Below are positions 1-6,943 of a stretch of 12,816 bases of DNA, one piece after another. This DNA comes from Bacillota bacterium (lineage in GTDB: Bacteria; Bacillota; Clostridia; Christensenellales; CAG-138). The notes below the pieces were generated by a model, which saw nothing but the letters and a program-made list of their open reading frames with translations, made no database searches and was not told where the DNA came from. The position numbers and the translations under genes are program-made. Position 1 is the stretch's first letter. Each line of letters starts with the position of its first letter. The DNA lies in NCBI GenBank assembly GCA_023399275.1, contig JAEWQH010000047.1:1-12816 (forward strand), in the 5' to 3' direction.

Positions 1-34
1 GTAAAATCCTAATCCGCGGAGGTAAACAGGGCAC

Positions 35-1459
35 TTGAGCAAAAACAACAGACACATGCTGGCGCTTCTGTTCGTCGGCGCGGCCGCGCTTTTGTCGGCC
101 GCGCCGGCGATTTCGCATGCGCAAAGCGCGGATGTCGCGCAGGATGTTACCGCACAGACGCAAGCGGTGTCTGCGCAGGAGGGGCGCGCAGTGCGCCGAA
201 CGCGCGACGGCAAGGTGGAGACGTATTCCACCTTTGCGGCGGGGGAGGAGATATCCTTTTCCTGGGCGGCAGAGACGGGGGTGCGCACGGCGTACGTCAA
301 GTGGTATGCGCAGCCGGATTATGCTATACTGGTGCAATCGGACGAAAGCGGCGCGGAGCTTGCCCGCCAGACGCTGGAGACGCCCGCCTACAACGACTGC
401 TACGGGATTCTGCCGCAGGCGCGCAGCCTGAGCATCTCCTCGGAGAGCGGGATGCAGATTGCCGAGATAACCTTCTACTCCGAAGGAGCGCTGCCCGAGG
501 GCGTGTATGATTGGGAGCAGCCGGTTGACAAGGCGGACCTGCTGGTCGTATCCGCGCATTGCGACGACGAGCTGATCTTCTTTGGCGGCACGATTCCGTA
601 TTACGCGGGCGAGCGCGGCCTCGCCGTGCAGGTGGTCTACATGGCCAATGGCAGTCGCACGCGTGTGGACGAGGCGCTCGAGGGGCTCTGGCATGCGGGC
701 GTGCGCAACGCCCCGGTGTTTCTGCCGTTTCAGGATGCGTATACCGAGTCGCTCCGGCTGGCGCTGATTCGCTGGGGCGAGCAGGAGACGATAGGCGCGC
801 TGGTGTCGCTGATTCGCCGTTTTCAGCCGGAGGTGATCGTGTCCCACGATCTCGATGGCGAATATGGACACGGCGCCCACATGGCGACCGCCTACTGCAT
901 GCTTGCCGCCGTGCCGCTGGCGGCGGACGGGACCGCGTTTCCCGACACCGCGGCCGCATACGGCGTGTGGCAGACGCAGAAGCTTTATCTGCACCTCTAT
1001 CCGGAGAACCGGATCACCATGGACTGGAGCCGTCCGCTTGCGGCGTTTGACGGAAAGACCGCGCTGGAAGTGGCAAACGAGGCATACCACCGGCATGTCT
1101 CCCAGCTGGAATATCACAGCGATGTCTATGGAGACGGGGAATACAGCTCGCTGGAATACGGGCTGGCCTACACCGCGGTCGGCACGGACGCGGCGAAGGA
1201 TGATTTTTTTGAGCACGTGGACCCCGCGCGCCTGAGCGGGTATATTGCGCCCGCGCCGGAGCCGGCCGAGACCGCTGCGTCTGCCGCACCGGCGGCGACG
1301 CCCGCCGCGAGCGCCGCGCCTGAACCGGCGGCGCAGGAGACGGATCACGGTGGAATCCCTGCGTGGCTGCCCGGCGGTGCGCTTGCGCTCCTCGCCGTGC
1401 TCGCCGCGGTGGCGCTGATCTATGCAAGACGGCGCAAAAGACCAAAGACCGGAGTTTAA
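35..1459 (+). CDS. Exported, membrane-anchored PIG-L family N-acetyl-sugar deacetylase
   Basis: The 474-residue product has a signal peptide (hydrophobic to about residue 25, likely cut after SHA at 27-29). A beta-rich region of unknown type follows (about 45-160), then a PIG-L/LmbE domain from about 168. Metal-site motifs are intact: AHCDDE (His175, Asp177, Asp178) and HDLDGEYGHGAH (271-282, with His279 and His282). An Ala/Pro linker (about 411-443), one membrane helix (about 444-463) and a basic tail ARRRKR place the enzyme outside the cell, anchored at its C-terminus. PIG-L enzymes are zinc-dependent hydrolases that remove acetyl from N-acetylglucosamine-type sugars; the substrate here is unknown. 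I chose the TTG start at 35 because GGAGG lies at 18-22, although the 12-nt spacing is long; the next ATG (56) is too far from it. The downstream gene begins 6 nt after the stop, so the two are probably co-transcribed. No promoter is visible in the 34 bases upstream. The family call is firm; the substrate is not. Confidence 0.88.
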   Translation: MSKNNRHMLALLFVGAAALLSAAPAISHAQSADVAQDVTAQTQAVSAQEGRAVRRTRDGKVETYSTFAAGEEISFSWAAETGVRTAYVKWYAQPDYAILVQSDESGAELARQTLETPAYNDCYGILPQARSLSISSESGMQIAEITFYSEGALPEGVYDWEQPVDKADLLVVSAHCDDELIFFGGTIPYYAGERGLAVQVVYMANGSRTRVDEALEGLWHAGVRNAPVFLPFQDAYTESLRLALIRWGEQETIGALVSLIRRFQPEVIVSHDLDGEYGHGAHMATAYCMLAAVPLAADGTAFPDTAAAYGVWQTQKLYLHLYPENRITMDWSRPLAAFDGKTALEVANEAYHRHVSQLEYHSDVYGDGEYSSLEYGLAYTAVGTDAAKDDFFEHVDPARLSGYIAPAPEPAETAASAAPAATPAASAAPEPAAQETDHGGIPAWLPGGALALLAVLAAVALIYARRRKRPKTGV

Positions 1460-1465
1460 CACAAC

Positions 1466-3904
1466 ATGAAGAAACGTTTTGCCTTGCTTGCGTGCGCTGC
1501 GGCGCTGTTGCTGATGCCGATTGCCGCGCACGCGGAGACGGCCGAGCCTGCGGACGCGCCCGGCGAACCGCTGAGCCTGACGATCACCCTGCCGGAGGAG
1601 GACGCGCCGTACGCCTACCGCCTGACGGACGCATATGTGATCTCCCGCGTCTCCATCCGCGCCAAGGAGAGCGTCGTCATCGAGCCGGCGGCGTGTGCGC
1701 AGCTGCTGGTGCTCAACTGGTACGACGTCCCGGATTCCTATACGGTGACGCAGGCGGACGAAAGCGGCGCGGTGCTCTCGGAGGAGACGATCGCGGACGG
1801 ACAGCTTGGCAGGCACATCGCGCTCGAAGCCGGCTGCGCGCGCATCACCGTGCTGTTTCACGCAAACGGCTCGCTCGGCGGCGTTGCCGCCTACCCTGCG
1901 GACGCTCCGCTGCCGGAGGATGTGCAGGCGTTTTCCTCCGCGCCGGAGCAGGCCGATCTGCTGATCATCGCCGCGGAGCCAGGCATGGAGTTCTGCCAGT
2001 TTGGCGCGGTGCTGCCGACCTATGCAAAGGAAAAAGGCATCGCGACCGCCGTGCTGTATGTTTCGGACTACGGCAAGCGCGCCCGTGCCTATGAGGCGCT
2101 CGCGGGGCTGGCCGACGCGGGGTATACGCGCTATCCGATCTTTGGCGGCTACGAGAGCGATAACTACGATTCCTACAAGATCACATCCGCGCAGTTTGAC
2201 CGCCGTGCGTTCGTGGAATATCTCAAGGAGCAGATCCAGGCGCTTCGCCCGAAGGTGATCGTTACCCACGGCTTGGCGGACGTCTCCGGCGCGCACAGCC
2301 TCGTCGCCGAGTGCGTGCAGATCGCGGTTGCCGAGTGCCCGAGCGTGGAGAAGCTCTACTGCTACGGCGGGACGGAGGGCGCGGCTCCGACCGTCGTTTC
2401 CATGGATACGCCGCTCAACGCCTACGAAGGGGAAACGGCTGCCGAGGTTTCGCAGCGCGCCTATGAAAAGCATGCGGCAAGGCGCATCTTCGGGCTTGCG
2501 ATTGAGACGCAGAGCGCCTATACGCTTGCCTATACGACGGTCGGAGAAGATGCGGAAAAGAACGATCTCTTCGAGCATATCGACGTTGCAGCGCTTCTGA
2601 GCTACGCGCCCGCCACGCCTTCGCCATCCCCCGCGCCGCAGGCGACGGAGGAAGCGGCGCCCACCGTCGTGCCGGCCGAAGCGGAGGAGGCTCCGCAGGG
2701 AGCGCAGCCGGGTAAAGGCGCGTCGTTTGGCGCACCCGCGTTGCTGCTCGCCGGAGCGGGCGCGGCGCTGAGCACGCTGCTCTTCGTTTTCGCATATCGC
2801 AGGATCGCCGAAAAGCGTACCAAGGGCGACGCGGTTTGCCTCTGCCTGATTCCGCTCGCGCTCGGCCTTGCGGCGGGGGCGATCCTCGCGGAGGCCAAGG
2901 CGGAACCGGCCGCGCCGCAGGAGAGCGAAAGCGCAGTAGCCGCCGCACCGCGGGAGACGCCCGCGCCAAGCGCGACCCCTGCGCCGAGCGAATCCCCCGT
3001 ACCTACGCCGACGTCCGATCCGGACGCGGCCTATTACCGCGCGGCGGACGAGCCGGCCGAGGTGATCGTGGAGGATGCGGAAAACGGCCGCTGGGAGTAT
3101 CGCTCGGACGACCTCGGTATCTCCATCGAGCGCGTGAGCACGACCACGAGCGCCGGGAAGCCGCTGACGTATTTCGTTGCGGATATCCACATGCGCGACA
3201 TCAGCCAGTTCCGCCCGGGTTTCGGCGCGGAGGGGCACACGGGCCGCGGGGCGATCTATCCCTGGATCATCGCGCGGCGGGAGAAGGCGGTGCTCTGGAT
3301 TACCGGTGACAATCTCATCAACGACGAACGCGAGGAGAAGGGGCTTCTGATTCGCGACGGGCGGATGTTCTGGTCCGGCGAGAAGGAGGATACGCTCGCC
3401 ATCTACCCCGATATGTCCATGCGCATCATCAAAAAGAATGCCATGAGTACCGGCACGCTTCTCGAGGACGGCGTGGAGAATGCCTACTCCTTCGGGCCGA
3501 CGCTGATCGACAACGGCGTGATCAACGAGCAGGCGAAGTACCATCGCGTCCGCCGCGCAAACCCGCGCGCTGGCATAGGCTACGTCTCGCCGGGGCACTA
3601 TATCGCGATCGTTGTGGACGGGCGGCAGAAGGACTACAGCGTGGGCCTGGCGGTTTGGGATTTTGCGGATCTGTTTGCCAGCTACGGCTGCTCGCTTGCC
3701 TACAACCTCGACGGCGGACTCTCCGCGGCGATGATCTTCATGGGCGAGCAGATCAACACGCACTCCGGCCAGCGCACCGGCAATTCCAACGACATCTCCT
3801 ATCAGCGCGCCGTGCCGGACGGGCTGATGTTTGGCTACAGTGAGCAGGTGCCGGGCGTGGATGACCCGGTTGGCAACGACGGCAACGGCGGAAACAAAAA
3901 CTGA
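1466..3904 (+). CDS. Fusion: degenerate PIG-L-like domain, two membrane helices, phosphodiester glycosidase (NAGPA/DUF2233) domain
   Basis: The product has 812 residues. A signal peptide (MKKRF start, likely cut after AHA at 21-23) leads into a region paralogous to the preceding gene: shared patterns include ADESGA against SDESGA, and LAYTTVGEDAEKNDLFEHID against LAYTAVGTDAAKDDFFEHVD. The AHCDDE motif is replaced by AEPGME around residue 171, and the second histidine motif reads HGLADVSGAHSL, so the metal ligands are gone. Pro-rich sequence leads to a helix at about 423-446, a basic loop (YRRIAEKRTK), a second helix (about 453-475) and another Pro/Thr linker. The C-terminal domain (about 545-795) has phosphodiester glycosidase hallmarks: ITGDN, GLLIRDG, SFGPTL, VVDGRQ and NLDGG (747-751). 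Family members include the human lysosomal uncovering enzyme, which cleaves GlcNAc from GlcNAc-1-phospho-mannose. By the positive-inside rule both large domains lie outside. ATG at 1466 follows GGAG at 1451-1454. The non-catalytic role of the first domain is inferred. Confidence 0.87.
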   Translation: MKKRFALLACAAALLLMPIAAHAETAEPADAPGEPLSLTITLPEEDAPYAYRLTDAYVISRVSIRAKESVVIEPAACAQLLVLNWYDVPDSYTVTQADESGAVLSEETIADGQLGRHIALEAGCARITVLFHANGSLGGVAAYPADAPLPEDVQAFSSAPEQADLLIIAAEPGMEFCQFGAVLPTYAKEKGIATAVLYVSDYGKRARAYEALAGLADAGYTRYPIFGGYESDNYDSYKITSAQFDRRAFVEYLKEQIQALRPKVIVTHGLADVSGAHSLVAECVQIAVAECPSVEKLYCYGGTEGAAPTVVSMDTPLNAYEGETAAEVSQRAYEKHAARRIFGLAIETQSAYTLAYTTVGEDAEKNDLFEHIDVAALLSYAPATPSPSPAPQATEEAAPTVVPAEAEEAPQGAQPGKGASFGAPALLLAGAGAALSTLLFVFAYRRIAEKRTKGDAVCLCLIPLALGLAAGAILAEAKAEPAAPQESESAVAAAPRETPAPSATPAPSESPVPTPTSDPDAAYYRAADEPAEVIVEDAENGRWEYRSDDLGISIERVSTTTSAGKPLTYFVADIHMRDISQFRPGFGAEGHTGRGAIYPWIIARREKAVLWITGDNLINDEREEKGLLIRDGRMFWSGEKEDTLAIYPDMSMRIIKKNAMSTGTLLEDGVENAYSFGPTLIDNGVINEQAKYHRVRRANPRAGIGYVSPGHYIAIVVDGRQKDYSVGLAVWDFADLFASYGCSLAYNLDGGLSAAMIFMGEQINTHSGQRTGNSNDISYQRAVPDGLMFGYSEQVPGVDDPVGNDGNGGNKN

Positions 3905-3927
3905 GTGTGGCTTTGTTGTGTTTGCGG

Positions 3928-3956
3928 TTGACGCTGGGAAAAGAGAGTGCTAAAAT
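3928..3956 (+). promoter_or_regulatory. Sigma-A-type promoter of the metK riboswitch transcript
   Basis: The -35 element TTGACG (3928-3933) and the -10 element TAAAAT (3951-3956) are separated by exactly 17 bases, close to the housekeeping consensus. Transcription would start near 3963, about 22 bases before the riboswitch P1 stem. No intrinsic terminator is visible between the end of the upstream gene (3904) and this promoter, so some read-through from that gene into the riboswitch is possible. Confidence 0.75.
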
Positions 3957-3984
3957 AAGTCCGAACAAAAAAATCGAATACCGC

Positions 3985-4085
3985 CTTATCAAGAGTGGCA
4001 GAGGGACCGGCCCTGTGAAGCCCGGCAACCTGTTTGCATAGCGCAAAAAAGGTGCCAAGTCCGGCAGCGAAAGCTGAAAGATGAG
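3985..4085 (+). ncRNA. SAM-I (S-box) riboswitch aptamer
   Basis: The conserved S-box core is recognisable in order: CTTATCAAGAG at the 5' side, GGCAGAGGGACCGGCCC, TGAAGCCCGGCAACC, GGTGCCAA, a short GCAGCGAAAGCTG helix and the closing GATGAG. The P1 stem pairs 3985-3990 (CTTATC) with 4080-4085 (GATGAG), with one G-U pair. This aptamer class binds S-adenosylmethionine and typically switches off methionine and SAM genes. It sits directly before metK, so it gives product feedback on SAM synthetase. The class and its target agree, which makes the call firm. Confidence 0.96.
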
Positions 4086-4107
4086 CGTTGCACCATCCAA
4101 TCTCGTG

Positions 4108-4135
4108 AAACCTCATCAGCGGATGAGGTTTTTTT
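4108..4135 (+). terminator. SAM-controlled intrinsic terminator of the S-box leader
   Basis: AAACCTCATC (4108-4117), loop AGCG and GATGAGGTTT form a 10-bp hairpin running into seven T residues (4129-4135). The 5' arm contains CTCATC (4112-4117), the exact reverse complement of the P1 3' strand GATGAG (4080-4085). The expected switch is therefore visible: without SAM, GATGAG pairs with CTCATC and blocks the terminator; with SAM, P1 forms and transcription stops before metK. Confidence 0.92.
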
Positions 4136-4165
4136 GTACCTGATCGTTATGGAGGAAACACAGCA

Positions 4166-5347
4166 ATGCCAACCAGACTCTTTACATCGGAATCTGTTAC
4201 GGAGGGGCATCCGGATAAGGTTTGCGATTGCATCTCGGATGCGGTGCTGGACGCCATCTTTGCCGAGGATGCGAATGCGCGCGTGGCCTGCGAATGCGCG
4301 GCGAGCACAAACCTCGTGCTCGTTATGGGCGAGGTGACGAGTAGCGCGCATGTGGATGTGACGCAGATTGTGCGCTCCGTGGTGGACGAAATCGGCTACA
4401 ACAGGCCCGAATACGGCTTCGACGCAAACGCGCTGACCGTCGTTACCGCGTTGAACAAACAGTCGCCCGATATCGCGCTTGGGGTAGACCGCGCGCTCGA
4501 GCAAAAAAACGGCGAGCAGGAGGCGCTCTTTTCCACCGGAGCGGGGGATCAGGGCATGATGTTCGGCTATGCCTGTGATGAGACGCCGGAATACATGCCG
4601 CTGCCGATCTCGCTGGCGCATGCGCTCACGCGCAGGCTGGCCGAGGTGCGTAAGCGCGGCGAGATCGCGTATCTGCGGCCGGATGGCAAAAGCCAGGTGA
4701 CGGTGGAGTACGATGGGCACACACCCGTGCGCATCGACACCGTGGTCGTCAGCGCGCAGCACGACGACGTGGATATGAAGCAGCTCAGGCGCGAAATCGA
4801 GGCGCGGGTGATCCGTCCCGTACTGCCCGATGCCCTGGTAGACGAGAACACGCGCATCCTCGTCAACCCGACGGGGCGCTTCGTCATCGGTGGGCCGACG
4901 GGGGACTCCGGTCTGACGGGGCGTAAGATCATCGTGGATACCTACGGCGGCTACGCGCGGCACGGCGGCGGCGCGTTCAGCGGCAAGGACCCGACCAAGG
5001 TCGACCGCAGCGGCGCGTATATCGCGCGCTATGCGGCCAAGCACGTCGTCGCTGCCGGACTGGCCGGCCAGTGTGAAATCCAGCTGGCGTACGCCATCGG
5101 TGTGGCCAAGCCTGTGTCCGTGCGCGTGGATACCTTTGGTACGGGCGTGCTGGACGACGCGGAGATCGAGCGCGTGGTGAAGGCGGTGTTTGATTTTCGC
5201 CCGGCGGCGATCATCGAAACGCTCGGGCTTCGAAGGCCGATCTACCGCCAGACTGCGGCCTACGGTCACTTTGGCCGAAGCGATCTCGACCTGCCCTGGG
5301 AGAGGCTGGACCGCGTGGATGCACTCTTGCAGGCTGCCGGGAGATAA
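4166..5347 (+). CDS. metK: S-adenosylmethionine synthetase
   Basis: The enzyme makes SAM, the main methyl donor, from ATP and methionine in the cytoplasm. The 393-residue length is normal for bacterial MetK. Visible signatures are GHPDK (14-18, ATP-binding histidine and Asp-Lys), GAGDQG (125-130), GGGAFSGKDPTKVDRSGAY (from about 267, the phosphate-binding loop and conserved DPTKVDRS) and the C-terminal YRQTAAYGHFGR. All three alpha/beta repeats appear to be present, with no gap. ATG at 4166 follows GGAGG at 4151-4155 with a 10-nt spacer. The gene is transcribed alone from the promoter at 3928, through the S-box leader, so expression should fall when SAM is plentiful. A hairpin starts about 13 bases after the stop. 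It does not obviously share a pathway with its surface-glycan neighbours. Confidence 0.98.
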   Translation: MPTRLFTSESVTEGHPDKVCDCISDAVLDAIFAEDANARVACECAASTNLVLVMGEVTSSAHVDVTQIVRSVVDEIGYNRPEYGFDANALTVVTALNKQSPDIALGVDRALEQKNGEQEALFSTGAGDQGMMFGYACDETPEYMPLPISLAHALTRRLAEVRKRGEIAYLRPDGKSQVTVEYDGHTPVRIDTVVVSAQHDDVDMKQLRREIEARVIRPVLPDALVDENTRILVNPTGRFVIGGPTGDSGLTGRKIIVDTYGGYARHGGGAFSGKDPTKVDRSGAYIARYAAKHVVAAGLAGQCEIQLAYAIGVAKPVSVRVDTFGTGVLDDAEIERVVKAVFDFRPAAIIETLGLRRPIYRQTAAYGHFGRSDLDLPWERLDRVDALLQAAGR

Positions 5348-5359
5348 AAAAGCATGCAA

Positions 5360-5388
5360 AAGGGGCTGCCAGTTAACGGCGGCCCCTT
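5360..5388. terminator. Hairpin terminator between convergent metK and the minus-strand operon
   Basis: GGGGCTGCC (5362-5370), loop AGTTAAC and GGCGGCCCC (5378-5386) make a 9-bp stem with one G-U pair, extended by two A-T pairs. On the plus strand the stem is followed by only TT. Read on the minus strand it is followed by TTTTGC and, further on, a run of Ts (complement of 5346-5351). It may therefore work better for the minus-strand operon, and it can serve both. The rest of 5348-5482 shows no convincing gene. Confidence 0.65.
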
Positions 5389-5482
5389 CGCAGTCGGTCA
5401 AAAAACGTTCTTCTGACGGATGAGCCACGTTCTGCCTGCCGCCTTTCGAACTGCCGGGCGGCAGAGCGCGCGATGCGGCGGG

Positions 5483-5800
5483 TTATGCGAACCAGTCTTC
5501 CTGGTCCGTTTGACTCGATTCCTCCAGCGCGCGCTGCGTCTCCTGCGTCGCGGCCAGAATCGCCTCCGCCTTCCGCGCGGCCTTGCGTGCCTTGCGGTCG
5601 TCTTCCTTCCACTGGCAGGAGATGAGCAGGATTGAGCTGATGATGGCGCAGACGGCGAGCGCGGCAAACACCTGCTTGGAAAGATCGCTTGCCATGAAGG
5701 CCATCACCGCGTTAAAGCCGTCCACCACGTAGAACACAAGCGTCATCACGCCGAGGATGATGGTCAGGTGCGGCAGCACGCGGGATAAAAATCGTTTCAT
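5483..5800 (-). CDS. Small two-helix membrane protein of unknown function
   Basis: The product has 105 residues: a basic start (MKRFLSR), a first hydrophobic helix (about 11-27), a short outer loop, a second helix (about 43-61), then a charged, Lys/Glu-rich tail (about 64-95) that looks helical and ends in DWFA. The positive-inside rule puts both ends in the cytoplasm. I do not recognise a family. The start ATG (complement of 5798-5800) has a strong GGGAGG site at 5810-5815 with a 9-nt spacer, only 15 nt after the stop of the phosphodiester glycosidase gene. That spacing supports a real, translationally linked third gene of the operon. A partner or assembly role with the glycosidase or the GT2-GtrA protein is possible, but only its position suggests it. 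Confidence 0.75.
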   Translation of the reverse strand: MKRFLSRVLPHLTIILGVMTLVFYVVDGFNAVMAFMASDLSKQVFAALAVCAIISSILLISCQWKEDDRKARKAARKAEAILAATQETQRALEESSQTDQEDWFA

Positions 5801-5815
5801 ATGCGTATGCCTCCC

Positions 5816-6892
5816 TTACTGTCCGGCCGCCGCGGTTGCAGGCTCGATGATGTAAAGAATGTCGCTCGTCTCGCGCGGGGAGGCATCCTGCGGCTGGCTG
5901 CGCCATTCGCCCATATAGGTCATTACCGCCGTGTCGCCGCCGTCGAGGTTGAAAGCGACCTTGCAGCCGAGGTCGTAGAACACCTGCGCGAGATCGGCAT
6001 ATGTCATACCCCAGCTGTAGCCCTTCTGCCGTCCGTCTACGAGGATGAAGCAGTAGTGCCCCGGTTCGTAGTAGCCGATTGCGCAGAGCGGGTTTGCTTT
6101 CGTGTTTGCAAAGCGGGAGGGGACCTCGCCGTCTTCGAGCAGCTCCGGTCCGAAGGTCCAGATCTGATACGGCTCCTTGGCGTAGATGGCGTCGACGTCG
6201 GCGCGCTTGATCGACTGGGGATAGGTCTCCATCGTGCCGTCGTAGTAGAGCACGCAGATGTCGCCGTAGACCGGCAGCTTGCTTTCCCACTCGATGCCGT
6301 TGCGTACGACGATGCCGTCGTGGAAGGCGAAGTTGTCGCCTGAGACGGCGACGAGCGAGTTGGTCAACTGCGAGAGCTGCAGCGTGCTCATCACGTTTTT
6401 GCGCGTGCCTTCGTTGAACTCCTCGTAGTCGATCGCTACGGCCGTGCGGAAGCTCGTGATATCCTTGATATAGATATCGGCGAGATAGTAGGTAATCGGC
6501 TTGCTTTCCGTTCCTGCGACGATTTTTTGCATCTCGATGGAGACGTTTGCGCTGCGGTAGGAGTCCGCCGTTTGCTCCACGTCGCCCGTGGTGAATTTTT
6601 CCGCGTACTTGCCGCCGAGCAGGCCGGTGTCGATCACTTCCGGCTCGGGCGTGTCGGTGCTCTGCGGCGACGGCTCCTCCGTCTGGGCAGGCTCCGCGCT
6701 CTGCGAAGCGGCGCTTGCGGTGGCTGCGGACGGCTCAGGTGTGCCGAGTGCCCGGGGCGTATATGCCCGCTCGCGCAGAAAGTAGAAATAGGCAAAGCCG
6801 CCAAGCAACACGCCGAGCACGAGCAGGTCGACGACGATTGCGGTAATCAGGCGCTTCACGGGGTTGGGATGTGGGTTCATCATGTCCGGCAA
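5816..6892 (-). CDS. Membrane-anchored extracellular phosphodiester glycosidase (NAGPA/DUF2233 family)
   Basis: The product has 358 residues. A short basic cytoplasmic start precedes one membrane helix (about 18-38). A Pro/Thr/Glu/Ser linker (about 45-90) follows, then one phosphodiester glycosidase domain (about 108-350). Family marks are VSGDNF, GIVVRNG, WTFGPELL, CAIGYYEPGHY, LVDGRQKGYS and NLDGG (315-319). It is paralogous to the C-terminal domain of the protein at 1466-3904, with matching blocks such as KPITYYLADIYIKDI and KPLTYFVADIHMRDI. The enzyme should hydrolyse a sugar attached through a phosphodiester on the outer face; the substrate is unknown. The start is ambiguous: TTG at 6892 is 4 nt after AGGAGG (6897-6902), while ATG codons at 6883 and 6880 lie 13 and 16 nt away. 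The helix is kept in either case. It is the second gene of the operon, 51 nt behind the glycosyltransferase. Confidence 0.88.
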   Translation of the reverse strand: MPDMMNPHPNPVKRLITAIVVDLLVLGVLLGGFAYFYFLRERAYTPRALGTPEPSAATASAASQSAEPAQTEEPSPQSTDTPEPEVIDTGLLGGKYAEKFTTGDVEQTADSYRSANVSIEMQKIVAGTESKPITYYLADIYIKDITSFRTAVAIDYEEFNEGTRKNVMSTLQLSQLTNSLVAVSGDNFAFHDGIVVRNGIEWESKLPVYGDICVLYYDGTMETYPQSIKRADVDAIYAKEPYQIWTFGPELLEDGEVPSRFANTKANPLCAIGYYEPGHYCFILVDGRQKGYSWGMTYADLAQVFYDLGCKVAFNLDGGDTAVMTYMGEWRSQPQDASPRETSDILYIIEPATAAAGQ

Positions 6893-6943
6893 CGATCCTC
6901 CTGACGGATGATATGTTTCTTTCGGAATGCGCCGCGTCGGAGG

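Noticed and set aside
1466..3904. Frameshift or misassembly creating the PIG-L/NAGPA fusion
   Set aside because: The frame is continuous through two linkers and two helices with a sensible topology. Both halves have the extracellular location their families need, so a real fusion is more likely.
3989..5428. Long open frame on the minus strand across metK
   Set aside because: It is antisense to an unmistakable metK, runs through the S-box region, has Arg/His-rich low-complexity translation and no ribosome site.
5801..6343. Open frame on the plus strand opposite the phosphodiester glycosidase gene
   Set aside because: It is opposite the catalytic domain with NLDGG and has no ribosome binding site or recognisable motif.
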